This document shows positions 38,545 through 47,899 of a DNA stretch of 64,000 bases, one piece after another (position 1 is the first letter of the stretch; each line of letters starts with the position of its first letter). The translations under genes and the position numbers were made by a program. The notes under the pieces are model-generated. The model was not told the DNA's origin and made no database searches. It saw nothing but the letters and a program-made list of their open reading frames with translations. The DNA is from an uncultured Porphyromonadaceae bacterium (GTDB taxonomy: Bacteria; Bacteroidota; Bacteroidia; Bacteroidales; Muribaculaceae): assembly GCA_947643165.1 (NCBI GenBank), contig CANRVB010000010.1:1-64000 (forward strand). The letters are read 5' to 3'.

Positions 38545-40281
38545 TCAATCATTCAGGGTGTTTACATCAAAAATTTCATCTTTCGACAGCATCACGTAGT
38601 CTACTGCGCAGCCGTTGGGTGTCATCGGGAATACCATGTCGCACTCGTCGACGGTGACATTGAGCATATACGGTCCGTCGTATTCCATCATGCGGGTTAT
38701 GGCCCCGTCGAGTTGGCTGCGCTTCTCAACGTTCTCGGCCTTGATACCGTAGGCGTCGGCAAGCTCCACAAAGTCGGGATTGACCATAGGGGTCTGGGAG
38801 AACCGGTTGTTGTAGAAGAGAGCCTGCCATTGGCGTACGTTGCCCAGATAATTGTTGTTGAGTACGATTATCTTTACAGCGACACCGTATTGCATGATTG
38901 TGCCGAGTTCCTGTACGGTCATCTGTATGCCACCGTCGCCGGTGAACACGCACACTGTGCGGTGAGGGGCACCCATTTTGGCTCCTATTCCGGCGGGCAG
39001 CCCGAAGCCCATTGTGCCGAGACCTCCCGATGTGATTATGCTTCGTGGGGCAGTGTAGCGGAAGTAGCGGGCCGAGAGCATCTGGTTGAGGCCAACGTCG
39101 GTGACGAGTATCGGGTCGATTCCGGCGGCAAGCGATACTTTGCGTGCCACCTCGCCCATCTTGCACATTCCATCAGGATCGTCATTGCACAGTTCCGGTT
39201 GGATGATCTTCTCGGTCTCTATTTTTGCGCAGGTGTCGAAGGATTTCTGCCAGTCGGTGTGCTTTGCCTCGCGGACGAATGGATAGAGCCGGTGGAGCAC
39301 CTCGCGCGCGTCGCCGTGGATCTTGACGTAGCTCTTCACGTTTTTGTCAAACTCGGCTGCGTCGATGTCGATGTGTACTATCTTGGCGTTGGGTGCATAC
39401 TTGTCGAGCTCGCCGGTGACACGGTCGTCAAAACGCATGCCTACGGCTACTATCAGGTCGGCACGGTTGGTATTTACGTTCGGTCCGATATTTCCGTGCA
39501 TGCCGAGCATTCCTTTATACATAGGATGATCGCTTGGCATAGTCGAGAGGCCCAGCAGGGTAGAGGCTACAGGCAGATCGGCTTTCTCTACAAGTGCCGA
39601 CAGCTCTTTCTCGGCCCCGGAGATCATCACTCCGTGGCCTGCGAGCACCAGCGGACGGTCGGCCGAGTTGATCAGCGATGCCACAACCTGCAGATCCGTG
39701 TCATGAACTTCCGGATAGGGAATGTAGCTGCGGATGAAGTTGCAGCGGCGGTAGCGGTCCCATTCGAGAGTACCGGTCTGTGCATCTTTGGCTATGTCGA
39801 GGACTACCGGGCCCGGACGTCCGGTGTTGGCTATATAGAATGCCTTGGCCAGAGCTGCCGGTATGTCAGCGGAGTTGCGTATCTGGATGGTCCATTTGGA
39901 TATCGGCTGGGTTATGCCCACAACGTCGGTCTCCTGGAATGAGTCGCTGCCGAGAAGCCATGAATTGACCTGACCTATTATCACTACCAGGGGAGTGCAG
40001 TCGACATTGGCGTCGCTCAGTCCGGTGATCACATTGGCCGCGCCGGGTCCCGACGTCACTATCACTACGCCTGTGCGCAGGCTGGCGCGTGCATATCCCT
40101 GCGCGGCATGAATCGCACCCTGCTCATGGCGTGTGAGCACGTGGGTTATCTTGTCTGCATAGTCATACAGGGTGTCATATACCGGTATGATAGCTCCACC
40201 CGGATAGCCGAACACTCTGTCGACTCCCTCACAGATCAGGCCGCGCACTATTGCCTCGGCTCCAGTTATTATCTCGCTCAT
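38545..40281 (-). CDS. ilvB: Acetolactate synthase large subunit IlvB
   Basis: A 578-residue ThDP-dependent catalytic subunit condensing pyruvate with pyruvate or 2-oxobutyrate. N-terminal VFGYPGGAIIPVYD (about 23-36), the catalytic Glu in RHEQGAIHAAQGYAR (about 52-66), and the ThDP/Mg motif GDGGIQMTVQELGT to NNNYLGNVRQW in the C-terminal domain. FAD-binding middle domain present. Second gene of the operon, 27 bases after ilvD. Confidence 0.97.
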   Translation of the reverse strand: MSEIITGAEAIVRGLICEGVDRVFGYPGGAIIPVYDTLYDYADKITHVLTRHEQGAIHAAQGYARASLRTGVVIVTSGPGAANVITGLSDANVDCTPLVVIIGQVNSWLLGSDSFQETDVVGITQPISKWTIQIRNSADIPAALAKAFYIANTGRPGPVVLDIAKDAQTGTLEWDRYRRCNFIRSYIPYPEVHDTDLQVVASLINSADRPLVLAGHGVMISGAEKELSALVEKADLPVASTLLGLSTMPSDHPMYKGMLGMHGNIGPNVNTNRADLIVAVGMRFDDRVTGELDKYAPNAKIVHIDIDAAEFDKNVKSYVKIHGDAREVLHRLYPFVREAKHTDWQKSFDTCAKIETEKIIQPELCNDDPDGMCKMGEVARKVSLAAGIDPILVTDVGLNQMLSARYFRYTAPRSIITSGGLGTMGFGLPAGIGAKMGAPHRTVCVFTGDGGIQMTVQELGTIMQYGVAVKIIVLNNNYLGNVRQWQALFYNNRFSQTPMVNPDFVELADAYGIKAENVEKRSQLDGAITRMMEYDGPYMLNVTVDECDMVFPMTPNGCAVDYVMLSKDEIFDVNTLND

Positions 40282-40308
40282 ATATGTGATGTATCTTCGT
40301 TCTGGTTA

Positions 40309-42132
40309 TTAAAGTCTTACTCCGCCCTTATCAGCCGAGGCCACCATTGAGGCGTATGCCTTGAGAGCGCGGCTCACCTGACGGTCGCGTCCACGCGGGG
40401 TGAATGCCTCCGATCCGTGGGCTTCCTCACGCCGGCGGCGTTCATCCAGCTCCTCCCGGCTAAGCTCTACATTGATGGTGCGGGCCGGTATGTCGATGCT
40501 TATTATATCTCCGTCCTCGACGAGGCCTATCGCACCTCCCGAGGCTGCTTCAGGCGATATGTGGCCTATCGACAATCCGCTTGTTCCGCCGGAAAAACGG
40601 CCGTCGGTTATCAACGCGCACTCTTTGCCCAGATGGCGGCTCTTTATGTAGCTCGTGGGATAGAGCATTTCCTGCATTCCGGGACCTCCCTTGGGACCCT
40701 CGTAGGCTATCACTACCACGTCGCCCGAGTTTACCTTGCCGCCGAGTATGCCTTCTACGGCTTCCTCCTGGCTGTGGAACATGCGTGCGGGGCCGCGGAA
40801 CCGGAATATGCTTTCATCTACTCCGGCCGTCTTTACAACACATCCGTCTTCCGCAATGTTTCCGCGAAGCACGGCTATGCCGCCATCTTTCACGTAAGCA
40901 TGCTCCATATCGCGTATGCACCCCGAGCTGCGGTCGGTATCCAGACTGCCGTAATACGACATTTGCGAGCCCAGGCTCAGGTTGCGCTTCTCGCCCGGAG
41001 CGCTCCGCCACAGTTCGTCGGCCTCGTCCGTATAATTCTTGCCCCCTATGGCCCAGTGGTCTATAGCCTCGCCAAGGGTCAGTCGGTCGGCTCGGCTCAC
41101 ACTTGTATCTACAAGTCCGTTGTCGGCCAGTATCTTCATTATCGACAGTATTCCGCCGGCGCGGTTCACATCCTGGATGTGATAGTGCGAGTTGGGGGCC
41201 ACCTTGCACAGCACCGGAGTGCGGCGCGACAGCATGTCTATGTCGTCTATGGTGAAATCGGCGCCTGCCTCATGGGCTATGGCCAGCAGATGGAGCACTG
41301 TGTTTGTCGATCCGCCCATGGCTATGTCGAGAGTCATCGCATTAAGAAATGCGCTGCGGTTGGCTATGCTGCGCGGTAGCACACTCTCATTGCCGTCGCG
41401 GTAATACGCATAGGTGTTCTCCACTATCTGCCGTGCGGCTTTTTTGAACAGTTCGCGGCGGTTGATATGCGTGGCTACTACCGTACCGTTGCCGGGCAGC
41501 GCCAGGCCTATGGCCTCGTTAAGCGAGTTCATCGAATTGGCGGTGAACATGCCCGAGCACGAGCCGCACGTCGGGCAGCTGTGTCTTTCGAGCTGCTCAA
41601 CAGTCTCGTCAGGCACCGACGTGTCGGCCGCATCTACCATCACGTCGATCAGATCGAGCGACCTGTCGCCCAGCTTGCCCGCTTCCATCGGGCCGCCGCT
41701 TACGAATATCGTAGGTATGTTCAGCCTCATTGCAGCTATGAGCATACCCGGGGTCACCTTGTCGCAGTTGCTTATGCACACCATTGCGTCGGCCTTGTGC
41801 GCATTGACCATATATTCCACCGAGTCGGCTATCAGTTCGCGCGACGGCAGCGAATAGAGCATTCCGTCGTGGCCCATCGCTATTCCGTCATCAATCGCTA
41901 TGGTGTTGAATTCGGCCGCAAAACATCCCTGACGCTCTATCTCAGCCTTTACCTCCTGGCCTATCTCATGCAGATGCGTATGACCCGGAACAAACTGTGT
42001 GAACGAATTTACTATTGCTATTATCGGCTTGCCTATCTGGTCCTCTTTCATGCCGTTGGCGCGCCACAGGGCTCTTGCGCCGGCCATGCGCCGGCCCATT
42101 GTGCTGGCTGCGCTCCGTAATTTATGTACCAT
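40309..42132 (-). CDS. ilvD: Dihydroxy-acid dehydratase IlvD
   Basis: A 607-residue Fe-S enzyme producing the 2-keto acids of valine and isoleucine. The start [15 protein letters not shown] at 42132 is chosen because it gives the family N-terminus and lies 45 bases past a perfect promoter; the open frame extends 21 codons further. The cluster cysteines are in [11 protein letters not shown] and [18 protein letters not shown]; the catalytic Ser/Lys region [15 protein letters not shown] lies near the C-terminus. First gene of the ilvD-B-N-thioesterase-C operon. Confidence 0.96.
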   Translation of the reverse strand: MVHKLRSAASTMGRRMAGARALWRANGMKEDQIGKPIIAIVNSFTQFVPGHTHLHEIGQEVKAEIERQGCFAAEFNTIAIDDGIAMGHDGMLYSLPSRELIADSVEYMVNAHKADAMVCISNCDKVTPGMLIAAMRLNIPTIFVSGGPMEAGKLGDRSLDLIDVMVDAADTSVPDETVEQLERHSCPTCGSCSGMFTANSMNSLNEAIGLALPGNGTVVATHINRRELFKKAARQIVENTYAYYRDGNESVLPRSIANRSAFLNAMTLDIAMGGSTNTVLHLLAIAHEAGADFTIDDIDMLSRRTPVLCKVAPNSHYHIQDVNRAGGILSIMKILADNGLVDTSVSRADRLTLGEAIDHWAIGGKNYTDEADELWRSAPGEKRNLSLGSQMSYYGSLDTDRSSGCIRDMEHAYVKDGGIAVLRGNIAEDGCVVKTAGVDESIFRFRGPARMFHSQEEAVEGILGGKVNSGDVVVIAYEGPKGGPGMQEMLYPTSYIKSRHLGKECALITDGRFSGGTSGLSIGHISPEAASGGAIGLVEDGDIISIDIPARTINVELSREELDERRRREEAHGSEAFTPRGRDRQVSRALKAYASMVASADKGGVRL

Positions 42133-42177
42133 ATCTCGAATTGATGCGGAAACTATTCTTTTATTTACTTTCGGTTG

Positions 42178-42209
42178 CAAATATATTATTTCCACCCCTC
42201 CTGAACAAA
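42178..42209 (-). promoter_or_regulatory. Promoter of the ilv operon
   Basis: Minus strand: -33 TTTG (42209-42206), 20 bases, -7 TATATTTG (42185-42178). A perfect match. The short leader (about 40 bases) has no room for a leader-peptide attenuator or T-box. Confidence 0.82.
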
Positions 42210-42260
42210 TAAATGCACAACTTTTCGCACTTTGTGTCTTATAAATATTAAATTATTTGC

Positions 42261-42268
42261 TATCTTTG
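42261..42268 (+). promoter_or_regulatory. -7 element for the UPF0102 gene
   Basis: TATCTTTG, 82 bases before the start. A TTTG at 42231-42234 is 26 bases upstream, longer than usual. Divergent from the ilv promoter. Confidence 0.4.
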
Positions 42269-42350
42269 CCTAATATTCCTAACAATCACCGACTGTCCCG
42301 GACCACCTTCCCGCTCCTCATCCGGCATCCGGAATTCCACACCATCTCTC

Positions 42351-42725
42351 ATGTCTACCCACAACGATATCGGACACCTTGGCGAGCAGATAGCGCGCGA
42401 CTATCTCATTGCTCGCGGATATGCCGTTTTCACCGGAAACGACCGGTCGGCAGGAGCCGAGATCGATATCATTGCATTCTCCGGCCCGTTTATAATTTTC
42501 GCCGAGGTCAAGACCCGCAACTACCATCCTATCGATCCCATCGAAGTGGTCGGTACACGTAAGCGTAACCGTATTTGCCGCGCTGCCGACGCCTTTATCC
42601 GGGCAAACAACATCCGCCACGAGCCTCGCTTCGACATCATCACCGTTGCTCTGTTGCCCGGATCGCGCCCTCCCGTCATTTCCCATTACCCCGACGCGTT
42701 TTTCCCCGCAATATCCACTTTATGA
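42351..42725 (+). CDS. UPF0102 (YraN-like) nuclease-fold protein
   Basis: A 124-residue cytoplasmic protein of the UPF0102 family, which has a Holliday-junction-resolvase-like restriction fold. GHLGEQIARDYLIARGY (8-24), then the core AEIDIIAF and IIFAEVKTRN (D-ExK type metal site) are intact. Exact role is unknown; usually encoded near DNA repair or rnhB genes, which is not the case here. Divergent from the ilv operon. Confidence 0.92.
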   Translation: MSTHNDIGHLGEQIARDYLIARGYAVFTGNDRSAGAEIDIIAFSGPFIIFAEVKTRNYHPIDPIEVVGTRKRNRICRAADAFIRANNIRHEPRFDIITVALLPGSRPPVISHYPDAFFPAISTL

Positions 42726-42795
42726 CCCGCCTCCGTCCCCACTTCCGGCCACCAACCTTTTTATAGAATCATTGACATAACTTTTGATGCAAAAA

Positions 42796-42827
42796 TTTGC
42801 ATATATTCAGTCACTCCTTTAACTTTG
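42796..42827 (+). promoter_or_regulatory. Promoter of rubrerythrin
   Basis: -33 TTTG (42796-42799), 20 bases, -7 TAACTTTG (42820-42827), 65 bases before the start codon. No OxyR or PerR box recognised. Confidence 0.8.
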
Positions 42828-42892
42828 TACCGCTGTTGTCATTACGACACAGCCATAACCTTAAAAATTATCACTTTTAGCACATAATTAGA

Positions 42893-43444
42893 ATGATCAA
42901 GAAATTTATCTGCACCGTTTGCGGCTACGTTCACGAAGGTGAAGCTGCTCCCGAGAAGTGCCCCATCTGCGGCGCTCCCGCTTCAAAATTCAAAGAGCTC
43001 GTAGAGACCGACGAACTCGTTTTCGTCACTGAGCATGAGATCGGTGTGGCAAAAGATACCGACGACCAGATGAAGGCCGACCTCCTCGCTCATTTCAACG
43101 GCGAGTGTGGCGAAGTCGGAATGTACCTCGCCATGAGCCGTCAGGCCGACCGCGAAGGTTACCCCGAGATTGCCGAAGCCTTCAAGCGCTACGCTTTCGA
43201 GGAAGCCGAGCACGCCTCTAAGTTCGCCGAACTCCTCGGCGAGTGTGTTTGGGACACCAAGACCAACCTCCAGAAGCGTATGGCTGCCGAAGCCGGTGCT
43301 AACGAAGATAAAATGCGCATCGCACGTCGCGCTAAAGAACTTGGCCTTGACGCCATCCACGACACTGTTCACGAGATGGCTAAGGACGAAGCCCGCCACG
43401 GTCAGGGCTTCCAGGGCCTTTACAAGCGTTTCTTTGCAAAATAA
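42893..43444 (+). CDS. Reverse rubrerythrin
   Basis: A 183-residue cytoplasmic diiron protein that reduces hydrogen peroxide in anaerobes. The rubredoxin-like domain is at the N-terminus (Cys7, Cys10, Cys23, Cys26), the reverse of classical rubrerythrin. The ferritin-like four-helix domain follows, with metal ligands in [27 protein letters not shown] and [17 protein letters not shown]. Codon usage is highly biased to C-ending codons, suggesting strong expression. Own promoter and terminator, so monocistronic. Confidence 0.95.
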   Translation: MIKKFICTVCGYVHEGEAAPEKCPICGAPASKFKELVETDELVFVTEHEIGVAKDTDDQMKADLLAHFNGECGEVGMYLAMSRQADREGYPEIAEAFKRYAFEEAEHASKFAELLGECVWDTKTNLQKRMAAEAGANEDKMRIARRAKELGLDAIHDTVHEMAKDEARHGQGFQGLYKRFFAK

Positions 43445-43461
43445 GCGCTTTCTACGCGAAG

Positions 43462-43495
43462 ATAAAGGGACTCCATCGGAGTCCCTTTATTTTTA
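43462..43495 (+). terminator. Terminator of rubrerythrin
   Basis: Stem ATAAAGGGACTCC/GGAGTCCCTTTAT (43462-43474 with 43478-43490) and T5. Confidence 0.93.
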
Positions 43496-43522
43496 TCTCA
43501 TATTTTTTCTTGTTGCATCCGT

Positions 43523-44071
43523 TCACTGTTCCTCATCAAGAGTCACAAGCCCGATGTTTGTCGACGTATTAAATTGCATCGTGTTTACAATACTCTCTAA
43601 ATCCGATGCCTTGATACTTCCGTCTATATGAATGGCAGCCACCCCCGAACCTGCCGTCATGATCGCCGTGAACGACTTGATTTTGTCGCCATCCACCTTG
43701 CCGTATATCGGAGTCCCGTTCTTGTCGGTTTCCAGCAGGTCAAGCCCCTGGTTCTCTATCACGGTTGCTATTTGCTTCTTATGGTCTGCTATTTTGTCCT
43801 GACTGCTGGTCATCTGTAGCGTTAGCTTGTTGTTGCTGAACGATGCGGTCGGTGATATCAGATACATTACCAATTCTATGTTTTTGGCATCTTTGAGGAC
43901 TCGTTTGGCCTGCTTTATATCTCCGGTCTTCGAAGCCTCCGCCTGCTTCAGAAACTCCTTCTTGCTCATATACACGTGAGCATCCGCATTCAGGCCGTCA
44001 AATATTTGCTTGGCGTCAACCCACATCGTTGTGAGTGCGACAACCGCTATCAGAGCAATGATTCTGTTCAT
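43523..44071 (-). CDS. DUF4252-like exported protein
   Basis: A 182-residue protein with a signal peptide ending near WVDAK (20). The start MNRIIALI at 44071 is chosen because the longer frame has no signal and crosses the promoter at 44104. The beta/alpha composition, the SIKASDLESIVNTM segment and its place beside an ECF sigma operon resemble DUF4252 proteins of Bacteroidetes; this assignment is tentative. No catalytic motif. It has its own good promoter, so it may not depend on the sigma operon transcript. Confidence 0.78.
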   Translation of the reverse strand: MNRIIALIAVVALTTMWVDAKQIFDGLNADAHVYMSKKEFLKQAEASKTGDIKQAKRVLKDAKNIELVMYLISPTASFSNNKLTLQMTSSQDKIADHKKQIATVIENQGLDLLETDKNGTPIYGKVDGDKIKSFTAIMTAGSGVAAIHIDGSIKASDLESIVNTMQFNTSTNIGLVTLDEEQ

Positions 44072-44103
44072 GGTCAAAATAGTGTTTAAGGTTTTGGAAT
44101 GCG

Positions 44104-44134
44104 CAAATCTAACGATTATTCCGTTCACTTGCAA
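44104..44134 (-). promoter_or_regulatory. Promoter of the DUF4252-like gene
   Basis: Minus strand: -33 TTG (44134-44132), 20 bases, -7 TAGATTTG (44111-44104). A C9 tract (44140-44148) followed by A11 lies 5 bases upstream of the -33 box. Confidence 0.65.
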
Positions 44135-44190
44135 CATTTCCCCCCCCCAAAAAAAAAAAGCGGTCCGGGCATACCCCGTCAGTCTGACTC

Positions 44191-45123
44191 CTATCTGAAT
44201 CCCTGATATTGATTCAGCGGCGCTGCCCAGTTCGACGGCAGATACGGCACACCCGTATAAGTAGCCTTCATGAAATACATCGCATTGTTTCTCAGTGTCG
44301 CGGCATAGATAGTCTTGTTCACATAGTCTACCACATACACCGAACGGTCTCGGCTGTACGTCACCGAAAGCTGTCCCTTGTCCCCTGAATGCCCCATTAG
44401 CAAGTGTGCCAGCTTGATCCATTGCTTGGATGTGGCCGAGGGTATGATCACTATGGAGCCAGTCACCGACTGATCTTCCTGCGACAATATCCTCAGCGCT
44501 CCCGAAAAATACGAATCATCCCTATATCTCACCTTTTTCAGCACCGCGTTCTGGTTTTCGAACATATTGTAGAACTCACGGTCCAGATCGCTCAGATCTG
44601 CCGCCTTCATATAGCTGCTGTCTGCTCCTGTCCTCCAGTAATGGTACATCTCGAACACCCTGTCGTTTATGCTCCTCAACAGAAATGCCTGCTTATACTT
44701 TTCCGGCGAGTCATTCATGCTTATCTCATCATCGCTGTTCTCCTCCTGAAACCTGATTGACCTTACATAACCGCCGTCGTTCATACTCATGACGGTGCCT
44801 GCGGGCGCCTCTTTCTTGGCCACGATCTCTATGCTGTCAAACAGAGCTTTGTTCTCCTTCACACTCCTCATTACATCCTCGCCGAGTTCACCCATTCGGT
44901 CGAGATGCCTGAATGTCAGCGTCGATCCGTCAGGCTTCACGTCATACCGCAAGGTCGACATCGCGTCAGGATGCCTCTCCTCGAATTTGTCCATAGCCTC
45001 CATCAGCACTGTCCTCACTTTGTCTGAAGTGCTGTTGCTACCTCCGTCGGTTTTCTCCGACGCATGTGCGCTTATCACACACAAGACTCCCGCGATAATC
45101 GTTATCACACATAGTTTATTCAT
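44191..45123 (-). CDS. Exported protein of unknown function in the ECF sigma operon
   Basis: A 310-residue predicted secreted protein. The start MNKLCVIT at 45123 gives a clean signal peptide (cleavage near SAHAS, 21) and overlaps the end of the anti-sigma-like gene by 8 bases; ATGs further upstream would add a charged non-signal leader. Two halves: about 40-140 (EERHPDAMSTLRYDV, LTFRHLDRMGE) and about 150-310 rich in Tyr and aromatic beta strands. No recognised domain. Third gene of the sigma operon. It may be a sensor or effector of an envelope stress response, but that is inference from position. Confidence 0.78.
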   Translation of the reverse strand: MNKLCVITIIAGVLCVISAHASEKTDGGSNSTSDKVRTVLMEAMDKFEERHPDAMSTLRYDVKPDGSTLTFRHLDRMGELGEDVMRSVKENKALFDSIEIVAKKEAPAGTVMSMNDGGYVRSIRFQEENSDDEISMNDSPEKYKQAFLLRSINDRVFEMYHYWRTGADSSYMKAADLSDLDREFYNMFENQNAVLKKVRYRDDSYFSGALRILSQEDQSVTGSIVIIPSATSKQWIKLAHLLMGHSGDKGQLSVTYSRDRSVYVVDYVNKTIYAATLRNNAMYFMKATYTGVPYLPSNWAAPLNQYQGFR

Positions 45124-45742
45124 CATAAGGCTCCGGTTTATATGTATGGTGGTCATATTGTTCATTACTCTCAGGTTGCGATATTGTGAATTCTCCCGGC
45201 ATATCCAGCGAGGCATACATTATCTCGTCCATCTGTTGATATGGCGATTCTATTCTGCGCTGCGACAGTCTGTCCTCATCCGTCTCCGCGTCTATTATGG
45301 CCGCCAGTATCCTGTCATGATGGTTAAGCGCCGTTTTCGTCTCCTTGTCATTCGTTTTCCTCAGTGTCTTCACCGGTTTGTCTGCCGCTTCAGTCTCCCT
45401 GGGTTCAGGTTTTGCTATTATTATTCGCCCCACCGTTGTCTCGGTGGTTTCATAGGTCCGCGCAAGCTCCTGCTCATTGTCCCATCTGCCTGACATTGCG
45501 TATATCCACGCCCAGGCGGCCAATGCCACCGATGCTACCGACGCAGCTATTCCTGCTGTCATGCGCCGACTGATGCTCCACAGCGCTTGCCCTCTGGTGT
45601 GCGGTGTCACCTCGCCGGCAACCATATCCGCCAGCTTGTCAGCACGATCCGACGCCGTCAGAGTCATGCCCGACATACGTTTCCTGCGGTCGCTTAGCGC
45701 TTTCTGCAGCTCAGTGTCATTTATGTCGGTTCTATTGCTCAT
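45116..45742 (-). CDS. Putative anti-sigma factor, single membrane span
   Basis: A 208-residue protein with one hydrophobic segment at about 64-85 (AGIAASVASVALAAWAWIYAM), a cytoplasmic N-terminal part of about 60 charged residues and a polar periplasmic part of about 120 residues. This topology, together with its ATG overlapping the stop of the ECF sigma gene by 4 bases, is that of a membrane anti-sigma factor. No zinc-binding HxxxCxxC motif is present. The family is not otherwise recognised. Confidence 0.75.
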   Translation of the reverse strand: MSNRTDINDTELQKALSDRRKRMSGMTLTASDRADKLADMVAGEVTPHTRGQALWSISRRMTAGIAASVASVALAAWAWIYAMSGRWDNEQELARTYETTETTVGRIIIAKPEPRETEAADKPVKTLRKTNDKETKTALNHHDRILAAIIDAETDEDRLSQRRIESPYQQMDEIMYASLDMPGEFTISQPESNEQYDHHTYKPEPYDE

Positions 45743-46317
45743 ATCCGTTGATGATTACTCATTTCTGTGATGGCCTTTCCTAATTTTCGCCGCAGTCTGT
45801 ATAGCCTTGACGCCAGTGCCTGCGCATTGGTGTCGAGTATCTCGGCAACCTCCGACAGTGGCATTGACGCGTCATACACCATCTGTAGCAACGCCCTGTC
45901 CGATGGGTCAAGTCCCTCCAGAGCATCCTTGAGCATCTCTATCCGGCTGTCGGTTTCTGTATAATCCGTCGATGTCATATCAATAGGCATATCATCCAGA
46001 CGCGATGACACGATCTTAGGCTTGCGCCGTCCGAAGCTGATCGCTGTGGTATAGGCTATCCTGCATACCCACGTCGACAGCCGTCCGCGCTCCGCATCAT
46101 AGCTCGTTATGTTGCCTATCATCTTCATGAACGTATCTTGAACTACCTCCTCCACATCGAGCGGATTATCCAGAACCGAACCCGCTACAGTCTCCACTAT
46201 CGCCGAATACCTGTTCACAGCCGTCTTTATTGCCTCCGGAATACGGGCATTCAGACCCTCCCTCAAGGCAAGGTCCGAATCATACTTCGGGAGCTGGCGT
46301 CTGTTTAGGCTTCTCAC
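45739..46317 (-). CDS. ECF-type RNA polymerase sigma factor
   Basis: A 192-residue sigma-70 family factor. Region 2 includes DVEEVVQDTFMKMIGNI and RLSTWVCRIAYTTAISFGRR (about 53-100); region 4 is LDPSDRALLQMVYDASMPLSEVAEIL with the helix-turn-helix continuing to ASRLYRLRRKLGKAI (about 135-185). Region 3 is lacking, as expected for ECF factors. It heads an operon with the putative anti-sigma factor and an exported unknown. No SusC-type FecI/FecR arrangement, so envelope sensing is more likely than transporter signalling. Confidence 0.93.
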   Translation of the reverse strand: MRSLNRRQLPKYDSDLALREGLNARIPEAIKTAVNRYSAIVETVAGSVLDNPLDVEEVVQDTFMKMIGNITSYDAERGRLSTWVCRIAYTTAISFGRRKPKIVSSRLDDMPIDMTSTDYTETDSRIEMLKDALEGLDPSDRALLQMVYDASMPLSEVAEILDTNAQALASRLYRLRRKLGKAITEMSNHQRI

Positions 46318-46490
46318 ATTCTCATATACGCCATCATTTCCGCAATCTTACTCGGAATCCCGTCGTGTTGACATAATTTAACGTATCCTCCCGTATTCCG
46401 TATGATTATAGCTGAAAAAGCCGGAAGCATTCCCGCGTTCTCCGTCATTTTCCAACCGCAGGTCATTCCCTGCACTCCTGCAGCTCTCCC

Positions 46491-47663
46491 TCAGAACATT
46501 ATCTGCAATCTGGCCTGCACTATATTCACATGCCTGTCAGCATATCCCGCCCTGTCTCTTACATCGGTCCACGAATATCTCAGTCTCGCCAGTACATACC
46601 GGTTTATATAGTAGCTTGCCGTCAGCGACACATCCCTCGACACACCTCCATATATCCCTGCACTGTTGCAGTTGGCCCCGGTCCAGTCAAACGCGCCAGT
46701 CAGCTCCACAGACCCCGCGTCCGGACAATCAAGTATCCCATCCTGACCGTTATACCTGTAGCCACGGCCCCGGAGCAGACCCCTCACCATGCCGTAAGCC
46801 CCGTGAGCCTTATACGATGCCAGTCCATTACCTCGCCATACGTTCATATAGTAATATTGCGATTCCACCGCAAATCTTCCGCCCCACAGCAGCAGCTCAG
46901 GCGTCAGCTTCATCACTCCACGCGCACCGTCAACCCTCGCGCCAAGCATCTCCACCTGGCTCACACGGCTCGGAAAATCCGCCTCGAAGTCAAAATATCC
47001 CCCCGACACACATCCATCCTCCAGACGCTCATGCCTCGCGCCCTCATATCCGCCCGACATACCGACATGCCAGCCCCTTCCCATCTCATCATCAGCACGC
47101 CTGTACACCACGCGCTCACGCACACCCATGCTCACCTTGCCTATCCTGTTCGCATGCTCCCTCACTACACGCCCGTCAGCTATCACGCTCGTCGCGCTCA
47201 GCACATCCTGACCCGAGTAGACATACATCAAAAGCATATTCCTGCCCGAAGCATTGAAATAGATATCACTCGGCTGCTCCTCCATAGTCTGCTTCATCGA
47301 GCTGCTCGCCACCGAATTCAGGCCCAACTGCGCCGACATATACCCCAGATAAACATTCTGGTTCCCTCCCAGATCATACGACAGATATATATCCTTCGGG
47401 CTGACCTTTCCATACGCCAGACATATATCAGCCTTGGCCGACCAACGCCCATACCTCGCCTTGAAGCCTAACTCGACATCCGGAATCGCAACCCCGTCAG
47501 TGAACACATCATCACTCGGCATATACAACGCACCGTCCATCAGCACCCTCGCCCTCGGGCTTACCTCAAGTTTTTCCTCTGAGCTTGTCATCGCGTTGGC
47601 ACTTCCCGCTGCAAGCACACACACATTCATGGCCGCAAGAAATAATTTTGTCGTTGTAGTCAT
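46491..47663 (-). CDS. OprP/OprO-like outer-membrane porin
   Basis: A 390-residue outer-membrane barrel. A signal peptide covers 1-24 (AGSANA). Strands alternate with short turns, such as VELGFKARYGRWSAKADICLA and KDIYLSYDLGGNQNVYLGYM (about 64-110), a pattern of phosphate-selective porin relatives. The C-terminus ends in QIMF, the aromatic signal for Bam insertion. Substrate unknown. It is upstream of the ECF sigma gene on the same strand, 173 bases away. The promoter may lie in the repeat at 47699. Confidence 0.83.
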   Translation of the reverse strand: MTTTTKLFLAAMNVCVLAAGSANAMTSSEEKLEVSPRARVLMDGALYMPSDDVFTDGVAIPDVELGFKARYGRWSAKADICLAYGKVSPKDIYLSYDLGGNQNVYLGYMSAQLGLNSVASSSMKQTMEEQPSDIYFNASGRNMLLMYVYSGQDVLSATSVIADGRVVREHANRIGKVSMGVRERVVYRRADDEMGRGWHVGMSGGYEGARHERLEDGCVSGGYFDFEADFPSRVSQVEMLGARVDGARGVMKLTPELLLWGGRFAVESQYYYMNVWRGNGLASYKAHGAYGMVRGLLRGRGYRYNGQDGILDCPDAGSVELTGAFDWTGANCNSAGIYGGVSRDVSLTASYYINRYVLARLRYSWTDVRDRAGYADRHVNIVQARLQIMF

Positions 47664-47698
47664 TGCACTGATTTTCTAAGTGATGTCGATTGGTAATG

Positions 47699-47706
47699 CA
47701 AAGGTA
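47699..47706 (-). promoter_or_regulatory. -7 element for the porin gene, at the repeat edge
   Basis: Minus-strand TACCTTTG, 35 bases before the porin start and forming the left edge of the first palindromic repeat unit. No TTTG at the usual -33 distance (a TTTG occurs 14 bases away). Confidence 0.4.
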
Positions 47707-47834
47707 CGATTAAGCGAGCGCAAACGAAAATTTATTTTCAGTTTGCCGAGCGAGAGTACCTTCGGCAGCAGCCAAAGTACGATTAAGCGAGCGCAAACGA
47801 AAATTTATTTTCAGTTTGCCGAGCGAGAGTACCT
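47699..47834. repeat. Palindromic repeat, two units with 73-base period
   Basis: Two nearly identical units, 47701-47763 and 47774-47834. Each starts with AAGGTACG or AAAGTACG and ends GAGAGTACCTT. Inside, GCAAACGAAAAT faces ATTTTCAGTTTGC, so each unit is an imperfect palindrome able to fold into one long hairpin. The same element, slightly diverged, occurs at 52664-52776. The units lie between the divergent porin and GLPGLI genes. Confidence 0.85.
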
Positions 47835-47899
47835 TCTGATCCCTATTCCCCCCTGTCTGCACGGAATATTGATTTTTTTGTTGTTAAAAAAACAAAATA

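Noticed and set aside
38527..39942. 471-codon plus-strand frame
   Set aside because: Antisense to ilvB; no domain and wholly contained.
47699..47834. Two repeats with intervening sequence as a minimal CRISPR array
   Set aside because: Units are 60 bases and palindromic with a 10-base gap; no cas genes and no unique spacers.
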